A DNA stretch of 64,000 nucleotides from Nitrospinales bacterium (GTDB lineage: Bacteria > Nitrospinota_A > UBA7883 > JACRGQ01). The notes under the pieces are model-generated. The model worked only from the letters and a program-made list of their open reading frames with translations. It had not been told where the DNA came from and did not search any database. This document shows, one piece after another, positions 1-9,802 of the stretch. Position 1 is the stretch's first letter. Every line of letters begins with the position of its first letter. The translations under genes and the position numbers were made by a program. The stretch is from the NCBI GenBank assembly GCA_023248495.1, contig JAHFEK010000006.1, positions 1 to 64,000 of the forward strand, in the 5' to 3' direction.

Positions 1-1027
1 ACTCGCCGTCCGTTTTCACCTCGGTGGCGGCGTCCTTCAACACCGATTCGGTGGCAAGTATCTGCCCCCCCACGGTGAGCGATTCCACCCGGCCCGCAAG
101 GTTCACCACCGGGCCCACCACGGCGTATTTTACCCGGATGTCCGAGCCGATGTTGCCGGCCACCACCATGCCGGTGTTCAGCCCGATCCCCATCACCAGC
201 TCCATCAGGCCCAATTCCCCGTTCCGCCGGTTCACGTTTTTCATGGCCAGCTGCATCTCAATCGCGCAGGCGATGGCGCGGGCGGCATCGTCGGGGCGTG
301 AAACAGGCGCGCCGAAAAGCACCAGCAGCGCGTCGCCGATAATCTCGTTTATCACGCCCGAATGTTTCGAAATTATCGTGGTCATCTCCCGCAGATAGGC
401 GTTCAGCATATCCACGATGACTTCCGGCCCATACGATTCAGACACGGCGGAGAAGCCGCGCAGATCGGTCATCATGACCGTCGCCTTGACGCTCTCCCCG
501 CCCAGCTTCAGCCCATCGGGGTGCTCCAGCAGTTTTTCCACCACCTCGTCGGACATGTAGCGCCCGAAGGTCTTTTTGATGAACTGGTTCCGCGTCTCAA
601 GTTGGCGGTAGAGCCGCTTGTTCTCGTCGGTTATTTTGCGGAGCTCGAACACCTTGCGCGCGTGAAGCAGTATTTCCTCGCGGATGTTCCCGTCTTTTAC
701 GATGTAATCGTCCGCACCGGCGTGAACGGCCTTTATGGCGGAGTCCTCGTCATTCCGGCTGCTCAACACCACGATGGGCACCTCGGCTTTGGCATCGCGG
801 AGTTTTTTTATGAGGCCCAAACCGTTCAGCACCGGCATATCCATGTCGGTAATGACCATGCTGGTGCCGGAATTATGAAAATATTTTTCGGCCCCCTCCT
901 CGCCGTTCTCGGCGGTAATCACGGAGTAACCGGCGCGGGTGAGCGTTCCCGAAAGCAACAAGCGGATATCGTCTGAATCGTCAACGATCAGTATTTTGCC
1001 CAGGCCGCCAATACCGTTTTCCACCAT
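1..1027 (-). CDS. Response regulator with C-terminal adenylate/guanylate cyclase domain (3' end outside window)
   Basis: The gene is read from the sequence because it runs off the window edge and is absent from the ORF track. From ATG at 1027 the protein begins MVENGIGGLGKILIVDDSDD, a receiver-domain start with the acidic pair. The phospho-acceptor is probably the Asp of VITDMDMP. After a helical linker comes a class III cyclase domain with the metal-binding MMTDLRGF and GDALLVLFGAP motifs. The domain is incomplete, because the C-terminus lies beyond base 1. The likely role is phosphorylation-controlled synthesis of a cyclic nucleotide in the cytoplasm. Whether it makes cAMP or cGMP cannot be told. 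The upstream gene on the same strand is a cyclic-nucleotide-binding-like protein, but a terminator separates the two. A G-rich stretch before the ATG can serve as the ribosome site. Confidence 0.88.
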   Translation of the reverse strand, partial: MVENGIGGLGKILIVDDSDDIRLLLSGTLTRAGYSVITAENGEEGAEKYFHNSGTSMVITDMDMPVLNGLGLIKKLRDAKAEVPIVVLSSRNDEDSAIKAVHAGADDYIVKDGNIREEILLHARKVFELRKITDENKRLYRQLETRNQFIKKTFGRYMSDEVVEKLLEHPDGLKLGGESVKATVMMTDLRGFSAVSESYGPEVIVDMLNAYLREMTTIISKHSGVINEIIGDALLVLFGAPVSRPDDAARAIACAIEMQLAMKNVNRRNGELGLMELVMGIGLNTGMVVAGNIGSDIRVKYAVVGPVVNLAGRVESLTVGGQILATESVLKDAATEVKTDGE

Positions 1028-1128
1028 GCCCCCCGCTTGCATCCACCCTTCTTTCCGCGTGGATTAGATTGTTCCTACAGAGCCATTCTAATTGAAATCC
1101 CCGATAGGCGGTATCCGGCTTTTCGGAC

Positions 1129-1164
1129 AAAAAAAATGGCCGGGAGCCGCATGGACCCCCGGCC
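1129..1164 (-). terminator. Rho-independent terminator after the cNMP-binding-like gene
   Basis: On the minus strand a GGCCGGG/CCCGGCC stem with a short loop is followed by eight T residues, 12 bases past the stop of the 159-aa gene. It should separate that gene from the cyclase downstream. Confidence 0.85.
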
Positions 1165-1176
1165 AACGTGAAACGG

Positions 1177-1656
1177 TTACTTGCGTTTTTCGCGGTCTGA
1201 AAGTTTTTCGTAAAGCTCTTTCAGCTCGTTAAACACCTCTTTGACCTCACCCTTGCCTTTCGGCGGCACGGTAAGCTTTATGGTGCCGAGTTCGGCCAGC
1301 CTGGCGCGGGCGCGCTCAATAGTGGAGTAAAGCTCGATAGATTCTATAACAGCGGCAAGATCGTCCCTGTTGATCGGCATCTCGTTCCTGATAAGGCCCA
1401 TGATGTGATCCATGTATGGGGTTTCCACTTCCACGTCGGTTTCGGCCCGCACCGATGCGGTTGGCTTGCGGTCGTTGAAGAGAGCCAAAATGCCGAGCAC
1501 CCGCGGGGTGCCGCCCGGCTTCACCTCGATCTCGTTAATCTTTTTGCCTTTCGAATGCACCGATACGCGGCCTTCCTTCAGCCGGTAGAGGTGAAACATC
1601 CGCGTGTCGCCCTCGGTAATGAGCCACTGTCCCTTGTTTAACGTCTTGCTTCCCAT
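1177..1656 (-). CDS. Cyclic nucleotide-binding-domain protein with degenerate binding pocket, no DNA-binding domain
   Basis: 159 aa. Residues ~5-95 have the beta-roll pattern of the CRP/cNMP-binding fold (KGQWLITEGD, LYRLKEGRVSV, then VLGILALFNDRKPTASVRAE). In CRP the phosphate-binding cassette carries GEL...R-S/T-A. Here the ribose-binding Glu is Ile (GIL) and the phosphate Arg position is Pro with a neighbouring Lys. The C-terminal ~60 residues are charged helices ending in a coiled-coil-like stretch, not a helix-turn-helix. It may therefore bind a different ligand or act as a protein-interaction module for the neighbouring cyclase. It has its own promoter and terminator, so it is a single-gene unit. 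Confidence 0.75.
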   Translation of the reverse strand: MGSKTLNKGQWLITEGDTRMFHLYRLKEGRVSVHSKGKKINEIEVKPGGTPRVLGILALFNDRKPTASVRAETDVEVETPYMDHIMGLIRNEMPINRDDLAAVIESIELYSTIERARARLAELGTIKLTVPPKGKGEVKEVFNELKELYEKLSDREKRK

Positions 1657-2073
1657 CGTAAAAATCCTCTTTAAAGTGACATTTCCAGATGACTTCTGTT
1701 TAGCGCCTTACTCATGCGGAAATGATATGAGTCCCGATACGAATAGTCAAATCATTCCTCCCGGATAATCGTGGACGCGGAACAACTGACCGATTGCCGG
1801 TTCACCCGCATCAAAAACAACGTACGTTTTCCATGAACGTCTAAGCGCATTTTGCGTCAACTTTTTACTTGGCCGACATGTATGATAAATAATACATTTA
1901 ACAGATATTTGGTGGAGTTTTTGGTGCCGTTGGAGCTTTTAGAGGATTAGGAGGAATTGAAAGAACTTATTTCTGATGGTTTCGGAAGGGAAGTTGAGGG
2001 AGAAAGTTTGGATAAATTTTCTGGATCCCCGCCTGCGCGAGGATGACACAAAAACGAAAAGTTAAGGAAAGAA
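1657..2073. other. 417-base intergenic region
   Basis: It contains the promoter for the 159-aa gene near its left end. The rest has no convincing ORF. At 2021-2047 the sequence CTGGATCCCCGCCTGCGCGAGGATGACA resembles a widespread type of GC-rich intergenic repeat in many proteobacterial genomes (from memory, not searched). No terminator for sppA could be identified with confidence. Confidence 0.5.
1722..1750 (-). promoter_or_regulatory. Sigma-70-type promoter for the cNMP-binding-like gene
   Basis: Reading the minus strand, TTGACT is followed after exactly 17 bases by TATCAT. Transcription would start near 1715, about 60 bases before the ATG at 1656. The same two hexamers and the same spacing occur upstream of the CarD-like gene. 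Confidence 0.7.
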
Positions 2074-2997
2074 CTAGTTCATCGACCAGAGGTAGTAAAC
2101 GCCCGGTTTGTGGACGGCGACTTCATTCAGCAGCCAGTCGAATTTGCCGGTCATCTTTTCGCTCATTATTTCTTTCAGCCAGAGCATTTTTTCTACATGG
2201 CGCACCAGTGCCGGTTCGCCGCTGATGCCGGCGAGTTGCGCGGTTAGTTTCACCGCTTCTTCCATTCCACCCAGCGCGTCGACCATGCCGTTATTCTTTG
2301 CCTGGTTGCCGGTGTAGACGCGGCCATCGGCCAGTACGCGTACCTTCTCTTCCGTCATGTTGCGCCCTTTGGCCACGGCGGTGACGAACTGCCCGTACAC
2401 GTCATCGATCATATCCTGCACCACCTTTTTCTCGCGCTCGGTCATCGGGCGGAAGGCGGAACCGGTGTCTTTGAACTCGCCGCTTTTTACCACCATCGGC
2501 TGTACGCCGATTTTACCCATCAGTTCCTGCACGTTCATCAGGTTCATGATGACGCCGATGGAGCCGGTGAGCGTGCCGGGGTTGCAGATGATCTTGTCGG
2601 CCGCCACGGCGATGTAGTAGCCGCCGGACGCGCCGAGGGTGGCCATGCTGGCAACCACTTTTTTCTTTTGCCGCGCCGCGAGGATGGCGTCGTGAATCTC
2701 CTGCGAAGGGGCGACCGCGCCGCCGGGGGAATCGATGCGGATGATGATCGCCTTGATGGATTTGTCGTTGGCATATTCCTTGATCTGTTTCACGGTCTCT
2801 TCGGAGGTCATGATGGCCCCGAAGACTTCAACCACGCCGATTTTATCTTTGCCGAGAGAAGCGATTTTTTCACTGCTGGAGCCGCCGCCGAAAGGCAGGA
2901 TGGAAACGAGGACTATGAAGCCCGCGGAAAGGGCTATTAAAAGAATAAACCCGGCCAGCAACCCTTTTTTATGGGAGTTAGTGGCCGGGTTTTCCAT
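2074..2997 (-). CDS. sppA: Signal peptide peptidase SppA, 36K type
   Basis: 307 aa. One membrane anchor spans residues ~13-35, after which the catalytic domain faces the periplasm. The nucleophile is the Ser of LGASGGYY (~residue 124) and the general base is the Lys of SGEFKDTG (~175). The ~51-residue spacing fits the Ser-Lys dyad of the short, single-domain SppA family. IDSPGGAV is the conserved strand before the active site. It degrades signal peptides left in the membrane. It sits 12 bases downstream of rpsA and is probably co-transcribed with it. Confidence 0.93.
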   Translation of the reverse strand: MENPATNSHKKGLLAGFILLIALSAGFIVLVSILPFGGGSSSEKIASLGKDKIGVVEVFGAIMTSEETVKQIKEYANDKSIKAIIIRIDSPGGAVAPSQEIHDAILAARQKKKVVASMATLGASGGYYIAVAADKIICNPGTLTGSIGVIMNLMNVQELMGKIGVQPMVVKSGEFKDTGSAFRPMTEREKKVVQDMIDDVYGQFVTAVAKGRNMTEEKVRVLADGRVYTGNQAKNNGMVDALGGMEEAVKLTAQLAGISGEPALVRHVEKMLWLKEIMSEKMTGKFDWLLNEVAVHKPGVYYLWSMN

Positions 2998-3009
2998 GGG
3001 TCGGATGGG

Positions 3010-4683
<1,674 letters not shown>

Positions 4684-4728
4684 TACGTTAAAACCTCCTG
4701 ATTTACTAAATTTGCGGCGCCTGCCGCA

Positions 4729-5376
4729 TTAAGCGAGAAATTGTATGATTTTATCCAGAGTCTCGTCAAGGCTTAAATGGGAATTGTCTATTTCTACCGC
4801 ACCCGCGGGAACCACCAACGGAGAAATTAGGCGGCTGGAATCCTTAGAGTCGCGGTCAATTATTTGTTTTACAACGCCTTGCACGTTTTCCGCAGCCTGC
4901 CCCATTTGCAGTGCGCGTCGTTTTCCCCGCTCGGAGGAACTGGCCTTTAGGAAAAATTTATGTTCCGCGTTTGGAAAAACAACGCTTCCGGTGTCGCGCC
5001 CTTCGACAATCACTGTCTTGTGTTTTTGCGCGATGCCGCGTTGCAGGGCCACCATTTTTTTCCGCACGCCGGGGTGGGCCGAAACGGCCGAGACGCTGGC
5101 ATCGACTTCCGGCGCGCGAATGGCTGCGGTAACATCGCGTCCGTCGATGAAAACCATTTGGCCACCTTCCGCTTCCTTAAAATCGATGACAATCGCGGCG
5201 GCGATGGCATCCAGTTTTCCCGCGTCATCGGGATTCACCCCGCGTTCAAGCGCAAGCAACGTCACGGCGCGGTACATCGCGCCGGTATCGAGATACACGC
5301 CGCCCAGTTTCTTTGCCAGCGCGCGCGCGGTGCTGCTCTTGCCGCTCCCCGCCGGTCCGTCAAGCGTGATAATCAC
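4729..5376 (-). CDS. cmk: Cytidylate kinase
   Basis: 215 aa. The N-terminus has the P-loop GPAGSGKSS and the substrate helix YLDTGAMYRAVT. VEGRDTGSVVFP is the conserved catalytic/substrate segment. RDSKDSSR is the lid-region motif of CMP kinases. It phosphorylates (d)CMP to (d)CDP. The start ATG overlaps the tyrA stop by four bases (ATGA), so the two are translationally coupled. The shikimate gene aroA, which lies between tyrA and cmk in many genomes, is absent here. Confidence 0.95.
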   Translation of the reverse strand: MIITLDGPAGSGKSSTARALAKKLGGVYLDTGAMYRAVTLLALERGVNPDDAGKLDAIAAAIVIDFKEAEGGQMVFIDGRDVTAAIRAPEVDASVSAVSAHPGVRKKMVALQRGIAQKHKTVIVEGRDTGSVVFPNAEHKFFLKASSSERGKRRALQMGQAAENVQGVVKQIIDRDSKDSSRLISPLVVPAGAVEIDNSHLSLDETLDKIIQFLA

Positions 5377-6245
5377 CTTTTCAATTTTCCGCGGAACTCA
5401 TTTGCCCGCTTGAACATCCGCATTAGGGCTTCGCGGTCGCCCGATTGGATGGCGTTTTCGATGGCGGCGAGATTGCCCCGCACGGCGGCGGACATCTCCA
5501 GCATCGTCGCGCGGTTCGCCAGCGCGATATCGGCCCACATCTCGGGGGGCGACCCGGCAATCCGGGTAAAATCCTTAAATCCCCCGGCGGCAAAGTTGAG
5601 GAGGTTTTCGCTCCCGTCTATTTCGCTGACGGTGTTCACCAACGCAAAGACCACCAGATGCGGCAGATGGCTCACCGCTCCCATGACGGTGTCGTGCAGG
5701 GCGGGATCCATCAGCACGGTCTTCATGCCGGCTCCGCGCCAGAAAGCCGTCAGTTTTTTCAGCGGTTCGGCAGGCGTGTTGGGTGTAGGGGTAATGATGC
5801 ATTGGTGGTTTTCAAAAAGCGTTTCAAACGATGACGCGGCCCCCGACTTCTCAGTGCCCGCGATGGGGTGTGAGCCGATAAAGACAAACCGTCCGGCGGC
5901 GATTTTTTCTCCCCGCTCCACGATATCTTTTTTTGTGGAACCGCCATCAGTTACCAGCGCCCCCTTTTTTATGTGGGGCGCAATCGCCTTAAGGGTGGGA
6001 ATAATGGAAAGGACTGGCGGACACAGCACGATAAAATCGGCTTCCTTCACCGCATCGTCCGCCGGAAGCGAAGCATCGATGATGCCCAGCTCGAGGGCGG
6101 CCTTCAGGTTCGCCTCGCTCCGCCCGACGCCAATCACCCTATTGGCCATGCCGCGGTTTTTTAATACACGGGCTATAGAACCACCGATAAGCCCTACGCC
6201 GATGATGACGGCGGTATTAAATAAAGGTTTTTCAGTCATTTTCAA
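5373..6245 (-). CDS. tyrA: Prephenate dehydrogenase (tyrosine biosynthesis)
   Basis: 290 aa. The N-terminal Rossmann domain has the nucleotide motif GVGLIGGS. FIGSHPIAGTEKSG contains the catalytic His/Ser region of the TyrA family, and VMGAVSHLPHLV is the conserved C-terminal dimerisation-domain helix. It converts prephenate to 4-hydroxyphenylpyruvate with NAD(P)+. No ACT or chorismate mutase domain is attached. It is the first gene of the tyrA-cmk-rpsA-sppA run and faces an AT-rich divergent intergenic region. Confidence 0.92.
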   Translation of the reverse strand: MKMTEKPLFNTAVIIGVGLIGGSIARVLKNRGMANRVIGVGRSEANLKAALELGIIDASLPADDAVKEADFIVLCPPVLSIIPTLKAIAPHIKKGALVTDGGSTKKDIVERGEKIAAGRFVFIGSHPIAGTEKSGAASSFETLFENHQCIITPTPNTPAEPLKKLTAFWRGAGMKTVLMDPALHDTVMGAVSHLPHLVVFALVNTVSEIDGSENLLNFAAGGFKDFTRIAGSPPEMWADIALANRATMLEMSAAVRGNLAAIENAIQSGDREALMRMFKRANEFRGKLKR

Positions 6246-6518
6246 GTTTTTCGCAATGGTTTAACTTTACCCGCTTATCACATTAAAAATCAACTGTTTT
6301 TAAGGAAAACTCCCAATAAGAGACTCGCGAGAGCGTCTTGGATAAAACAAATAAAAACAATGCGTTATTAAGAATAAGCGTGTTATGTAAAAAATTATAT
6401 ATTGTGGTGAATCCTTTTAATGTTGCCAATATATCATTGATAATATATGCATTGCGCATTATCAAAATTTGATATTACGTCGCCCGATCACTTCACATTT
6501 CATTGACTTATTGTTAAG
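6246..6518. promoter_or_regulatory. AT-rich divergent control region between tyrA and the CarD-like gene
   Basis: About 270 bases, much more AT-rich than the surroundings. It contains several short inverted repeats, such as GATAAT...ATTATC near 6439-6463 and the self-complementary CTCGCGAG near 6328. The 60-aa ORF predicted here on the minus strand has no recognisable features and I do not accept it. Confidence 0.5.
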
Positions 6519-6531
6519 TTGGTGTTATCAT
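6503..6531 (+). promoter_or_regulatory. Sigma-70-type promoter for the CarD-like gene
   Basis: TTGACT, 17 bases, TATCAT. The predicted start near 6538 lies downstream of the ATG at 6519 used in the ORF track. This supports the later GTG start at 6585, which has AGAGGTGG just upstream. Confidence 0.75.
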
Positions 6532-6584
6532 TTTGCCTACAATATCTTACGTGTCAAATCCCCATTCCAGAGAGGTGGCAGCAA

Positions 6585-7088
6585 GTGGAAGAGAAAGAAT
6601 TTTCGGAGTTGAAAAGAGGCGCGCGCGTTGTTTATCCTGCGCATGGCGTTGGCATTATCGAGAAAATTGAAAAAATAAAAACGAACGGCGCGGCGGTTCA
6701 GTTTTACACGATTCGTATCGACGAATCGGGCATGACGATCCGCGTCCCCTCTTCCCGCGCCCAGCAGGTCGGCATCCGCAATGTGATGTCCGAAGGGGAA
6801 GTGCGCAAGGTTCTCAAACTGTTGCGTGAAAAAGGGAAAGTGGTTAACGGCGTTAACTGGCACAAGCGGCAAAAAAGCTACATTGACCGCATAAAGTCCG
6901 GCTCGGTTTTGGAATTGGCGGAGATACTGCGTGAACTGACCCTCATTCAAGCCAAAAAGGAACTGTCGTTCGGCGAACAGCGGATGTACGACAACGTCCG
7001 GCAACTTATGGTGGTGGAAATCGCGGAGGCGAAGGGGATACTGAAGGACGCCGCCGCCAAATTGCTCGATAAGGCGTTCACAGCCTGA
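6585..7088 (+). CDS. CarD/CdnL-type RNA polymerase-binding transcription regulator
   Basis: 167 aa from GTG at 6585. The ORF-track start at 6519 lies inside the promoter and its extra residues look non-coding. AGAGGTGG sits 8 bases before the GTG. The N-terminal Tudor-like RNAP-interaction domain shows LKRGARVVYPAHGVGIIEKI, typical of CarD_CdnL_TRCF proteins. The C-terminal half is helical (WHKRQKSYIDRIKSG, LTLIQAKKELSFGEQRMYDN) and corresponds to the DNA-contacting domain that stabilises open complexes. It heads a run with the PIN-TRAM gene and ispD, an arrangement seen in several deltaproteobacteria and Firmicutes. Confidence 0.9.
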   Translation: MEEKEFSELKRGARVVYPAHGVGIIEKIEKIKTNGAAVQFYTIRIDESGMTIRVPSSRAQQVGIRNVMSEGEVRKVLKLLREKGKVVNGVNWHKRQKSYIDRIKSGSVLELAEILRELTLIQAKKELSFGEQRMYDNVRQLMVVEIAEAKGILKDAAAKLLDKAFTA

Positions 7089-7113
7089 CGCTGACCGCAG
7101 ACAAGGCATCTCA

Positions 7114-8160
7114 ATGTTGATGTTTCGCCTGCTGTTCATCCTGCTCGGCGCTGTTTTAGGCGGCTTTATAGGCCACCTGGGAGCCAGCGGCGTTTATTAC
7201 ACCCTTCGGATACTATCCATCGCCGAAGGGGCGGTTTTCGGCACGGTTATGGCCTCGTTGGCGGTGGCGGCGGAGATGAAACTCCGCACGCTGAAACTCC
7301 GGGCCATTGCCGGAGCGGCGTTCGGTATTTTCACGTCGCTCATCCTGGCGAACCTCCTGACCTACGCGTTGACCGGCCTTTCGCTTACTCCCTCCACCGG
7401 AAACCGCATCCTCATCCTTATGGTTAACCTCACCGCCGCGTTCATCGGCGCCTCCGTCGGTCTGCGCATTATCGAAGAGGTGGATCTCACCGTGATCAGC
7501 AAAATCATCAGGGGCAAATCGGATTTTGGCCTTTTGCCGAAAGTGCTGGACACCAGCGTACTTATTGACGGCCGTATCGCCGATGTGGCGGAGACCGGTT
7601 TTATGGATGGAACCATCGTCGTTCCCGCGTTCGTGCTGGCGGAGTTGCACCAGATCGCCGACTCGCAGGATGACCTGAAGAAAACCCGCGGCCGCCGCGG
7701 CATTGAAGTGGTGCACCGCCTGCAGCAAAACGCGCTCTTCGACGTGCGAATAGTGAACGAGGATTTCCCCCGCATCAAAGAGGTGGATCACAAACTGATC
7801 GAGCTGTGCAAAAAAATCGACGGTAAAATCGTGACCAACGATTTCAACCTGAACAAGCTGGCCGAGCTGCATGGCGTCGGCGCGGTGAACATCAATTTGC
7901 TCGCCACCTCCACGCGGCCGCTGCTGCTGCCGGGGGAAGAACTTTTCTCCATGCTGGTGGTGAAAGAAGGCAAAGAACCGGGCCAGGGGCTTGCCTATCT
8001 GGAAGACGGCACGATGGTTGTCGTGGATAACGCCCGGAAACGGATCGGCCATAAGGTGAACGTGCAGGTAACCTCCGTGCTGCAAACCCCCACCGGAAGG
8101 ATGATCTTCGCGAAATTTCTATCGGAACCCGGCGGATCGTCCGCCGCCGAAAGGGAGTGA
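7114..8160 (+). CDS. PIN-TRAM domain membrane protein (YacL-like)
   Basis: 348 aa. Four predicted membrane helices fill residues ~1-125. A PIN nuclease fold follows from ~143 (KVLDTSVLIDGRIAD, then VTNDFNLNKLAEL with the later acidic residues). A TRAM RNA-binding domain closes the protein (GQGLAYLEDGTMVVVDNA...). The metal-binding aspartates of the PIN fold are present. The family includes Bacillus YacL. A membrane-tethered RNase role is inferred from the fold, and the substrate is unknown. It lies 25 bases after the CarD-like gene and 7 before ispD. Confidence 0.9.
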   Translation: MLMFRLLFILLGAVLGGFIGHLGASGVYYTLRILSIAEGAVFGTVMASLAVAAEMKLRTLKLRAIAGAAFGIFTSLILANLLTYALTGLSLTPSTGNRILILMVNLTAAFIGASVGLRIIEEVDLTVISKIIRGKSDFGLLPKVLDTSVLIDGRIADVAETGFMDGTIVVPAFVLAELHQIADSQDDLKKTRGRRGIEVVHRLQQNALFDVRIVNEDFPRIKEVDHKLIELCKKIDGKIVTNDFNLNKLAELHGVGAVNINLLATSTRPLLLPGEELFSMLVVKEGKEPGQGLAYLEDGTMVVVDNARKRIGHKVNVQVTSVLQTPTGRMIFAKFLSEPGGSSAAERE

Positions 8161-8167
8161 GCCGGTT

Positions 8168-8881
8168 GTGGGCCGCCCCACCATCACGGCGGTAATCCCC
8201 GCCGCCGGATCCGGCAGCCGTATGGGCGCCGCCGTTCCCAAGCAGTTCATGGAACTTAACGGGCACCCGCTGCTCGACTGGACCCTTGCCGCCATTTCCC
8301 AGGCCGATGAAATAACATCGATCATCCTGGTGACACCGCCGGATGATGTGGCGCGCCTGACCGGGAAATATGTGGAAAACGCCCGTTGGCCGAAAATAAC
8401 CCGCGCCATCGCCGGAGGAACAACACGCGCCACCTCGGTCTATAACGGGGTACGGGCCGCCGAGACCGAATGGATTTTGGCGCATGACGCGGCACGCCCG
8501 TTCGTCAGCCCCGCGCTGGTGCGCCGTACCGTCGAGGCCGCGCTGCGGCACGGCGCGGCCACCGCCGCAATCGCCGCGCACGATACGCTGAAAACGCGCG
8601 ACGGGGATTTTTTAGGCGAATCGATCAACCGCGCCACCGCGCTTATCATCCAGACGCCGCAAGTCTTCCGCTCGGCGGATCTCATCGCCGCGCACGAACG
8701 GCTACGGCACGAGGGAAAGGAATGGACCGACGAAACGTCGCTTCTGCAACATGCCGGAATAAAGGTCGCGTGGGTGCCGGGTGAAGCGGCGAATATGAAG
8801 ATCACCACGCCGGATGATTTCCGGATGGCGCAGGTAATGGCGGAGCGGAGCCCTTTTGTGAAGGGCCCCGCCCGCATATAG
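8168..8881 (+). CDS. ispD: 2-C-methyl-D-erythritol 4-phosphate cytidylyltransferase
   Basis: 237 aa from GTG. The nucleotide-binding start IPAAGSGSRMGAAVPKQF is the IspD signature. AHDAARPFVSP and TPQVFRSADL are conserved family segments. It transfers CMP to methylerythritol phosphate in the MEP isoprenoid pathway. ispF, often fused or adjacent, is not present downstream: the operon ends here in a hairpin, facing flagellin. Start choice rests on the family alignment from memory, as there is only a weak GAGTGAG-like ribosome site. Confidence 0.94.
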   Translation: MGRPTITAVIPAAGSGSRMGAAVPKQFMELNGHPLLDWTLAAISQADEITSIILVTPPDDVARLTGKYVENARWPKITRAIAGGTTRATSVYNGVRAAETEWILAHDAARPFVSPALVRRTVEAALRHGAATAAIAAHDTLKTRDGDFLGESINRATALIIQTPQVFRSADLIAAHERLRHEGKEWTDETSLLQHAGIKVAWVPGEAANMKITTPDDFRMAQVMAERSPFVKGPARI

Positions 8882-8910
8882 AAAGCCTCCTTGTTTAAGG
8901 CGCGCCGTTA

Positions 8911-8934
8911 CGCGCCCCGTGTTCGCGGGGCGCG
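8911..8934. terminator. GC-rich hairpin between convergent ispD and flagellin
   Basis: CGCGCCCCG and CGGGGCGCG form a perfect 9-bp stem with a 6-base loop. The downstream T content is poor on both strands, so termination would be weak or factor-assisted. The position between convergent genes supports a bidirectional terminator. Confidence 0.55.
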
Positions 8935-8950
8935 TTCTGCGTTTGTAAAA

Positions 8951-9802
8951 TCAGCCAAGCAGCTGGAGCACGGTCTGGGGCACCATGTTCGCCTGCGCCA
9001 AGATCGAGGTGGAAGCCTGCACCAGAATCTGGTTCCGGGTGAACTTCGAGATTTCCGTCGCATAGTCCGCGTCGCGTATCTGCGATTCGGCGGCGGTCAG
9101 GTTTTCAGCCGATACCGACAGGTTGGCCAGGGTATGCACGAGGCGGTTTTGCACGGCGCCGAGGCGGCCGCGGCCGTCCGTCACCTTGCTGATGGCGCTG
9201 TCGATATTTGCCAGCGAAGCCAAGGCGGATTGCGCGGTGAGCACGCTGGTGTTCTGCACCGCCAAGCCGGTGGTGGTGATGGCGGTCAGGTCGACGGCGG
9301 TGTTCAGGTTGATCCTATCGTTGGTGGTGGCGCGGATACCAACCTGGATAACCACCGAAGCGGTTGCGCCGGAGCTGAGTGAACCATCCACCAGTTTCTG
9401 CCCGTTGAATTCCGTCACCGCCGAGATGCGGTCGATTTCCGACTTGAGGGCCTGGAATTCGCGGTCGATCGTTTTGCGTTCGGTGCTGCCGACGGTGCCG
9501 GTAGCCGCCTGCGAAGCCAGTTCGCGCATACGGACAAGGATCGAGGATTGCTCGGAGAGCGCTCCTTCCGCCGTGTTGATGAGGCTGATGCCGTCATTGC
9601 CGTTGCGGGTGGCTTGGTTCAGCGAGCGGATCTGCGACCGCAGACCTTCCGAAATGGACAACCCGGCCGCGTCGTCCGCCGCCTTGTTTATCCGCATACC
9701 AGAGGAAAGTTTTTCCAGCGAAGAACCCAAGTTGCTGCTGTTCGTCGCCAAGTTTCTTTGTGCGTTGACAGAGAAAAGGTTGTTATAAACTCGTAAAGCC
9801 AT
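8951..9802 (-). CDS. fliC: Flagellin
   Basis: 283 aa from ATG at 9802, which has a strong AAGGAGG site 8 bases upstream. The longer ORF-track start adds an unrelated N-terminus. The conserved N-terminal D0/D1 region is MALRVYNNLFSVNAQRNL then SSGMRINKAADDAAGLSISE. The C-terminal D1/D0 region is AESQIRDADYATEISKF...QLLG. The central variable domain is very short, so this is a minimal flagellin of mostly core helices. It is exported by the flagellar type III apparatus and polymerises into the filament. No fliS, fliD or csrA is next to it. Confidence 0.97.
   Translation of the reverse strand: MALRVYNNLFSVNAQRNLATNSSNLGSSLEKLSSGMRINKAADDAAGLSISEGLRSQIRSLNQATRNGNDGISLINTAEGALSEQSSILVRMRELASQAATGTVGSTERKTIDREFQALKSEIDRISAVTEFNGQKLVDGSLSSGATASVVIQVGIRATTNDRINLNTAVDLTAITTTGLAVQNTSVLTAQSALASLANIDSAISKVTDGRGRLGAVQNRLVHTLANLSVSAENLTAAESQIRDADYATEISKFTRNQILVQASTSILAQANMVPQTVLQLLG

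Noticed and set aside
362-976. 204-aa plus-strand ORF
   Set aside because: It is the antisense shadow of the receiver-cyclase gene, which is supported by clear motifs on the other strand.
4960-6264. 434-aa plus-strand ORF
   Set aside because: Antisense to cmk and tyrA, with no domain pattern.
6283-6465. 60-aa ORF in the AT-rich divergent region
   Set aside because: No ribosome site and no recognisable sequence. The region is better read as promoter DNA.
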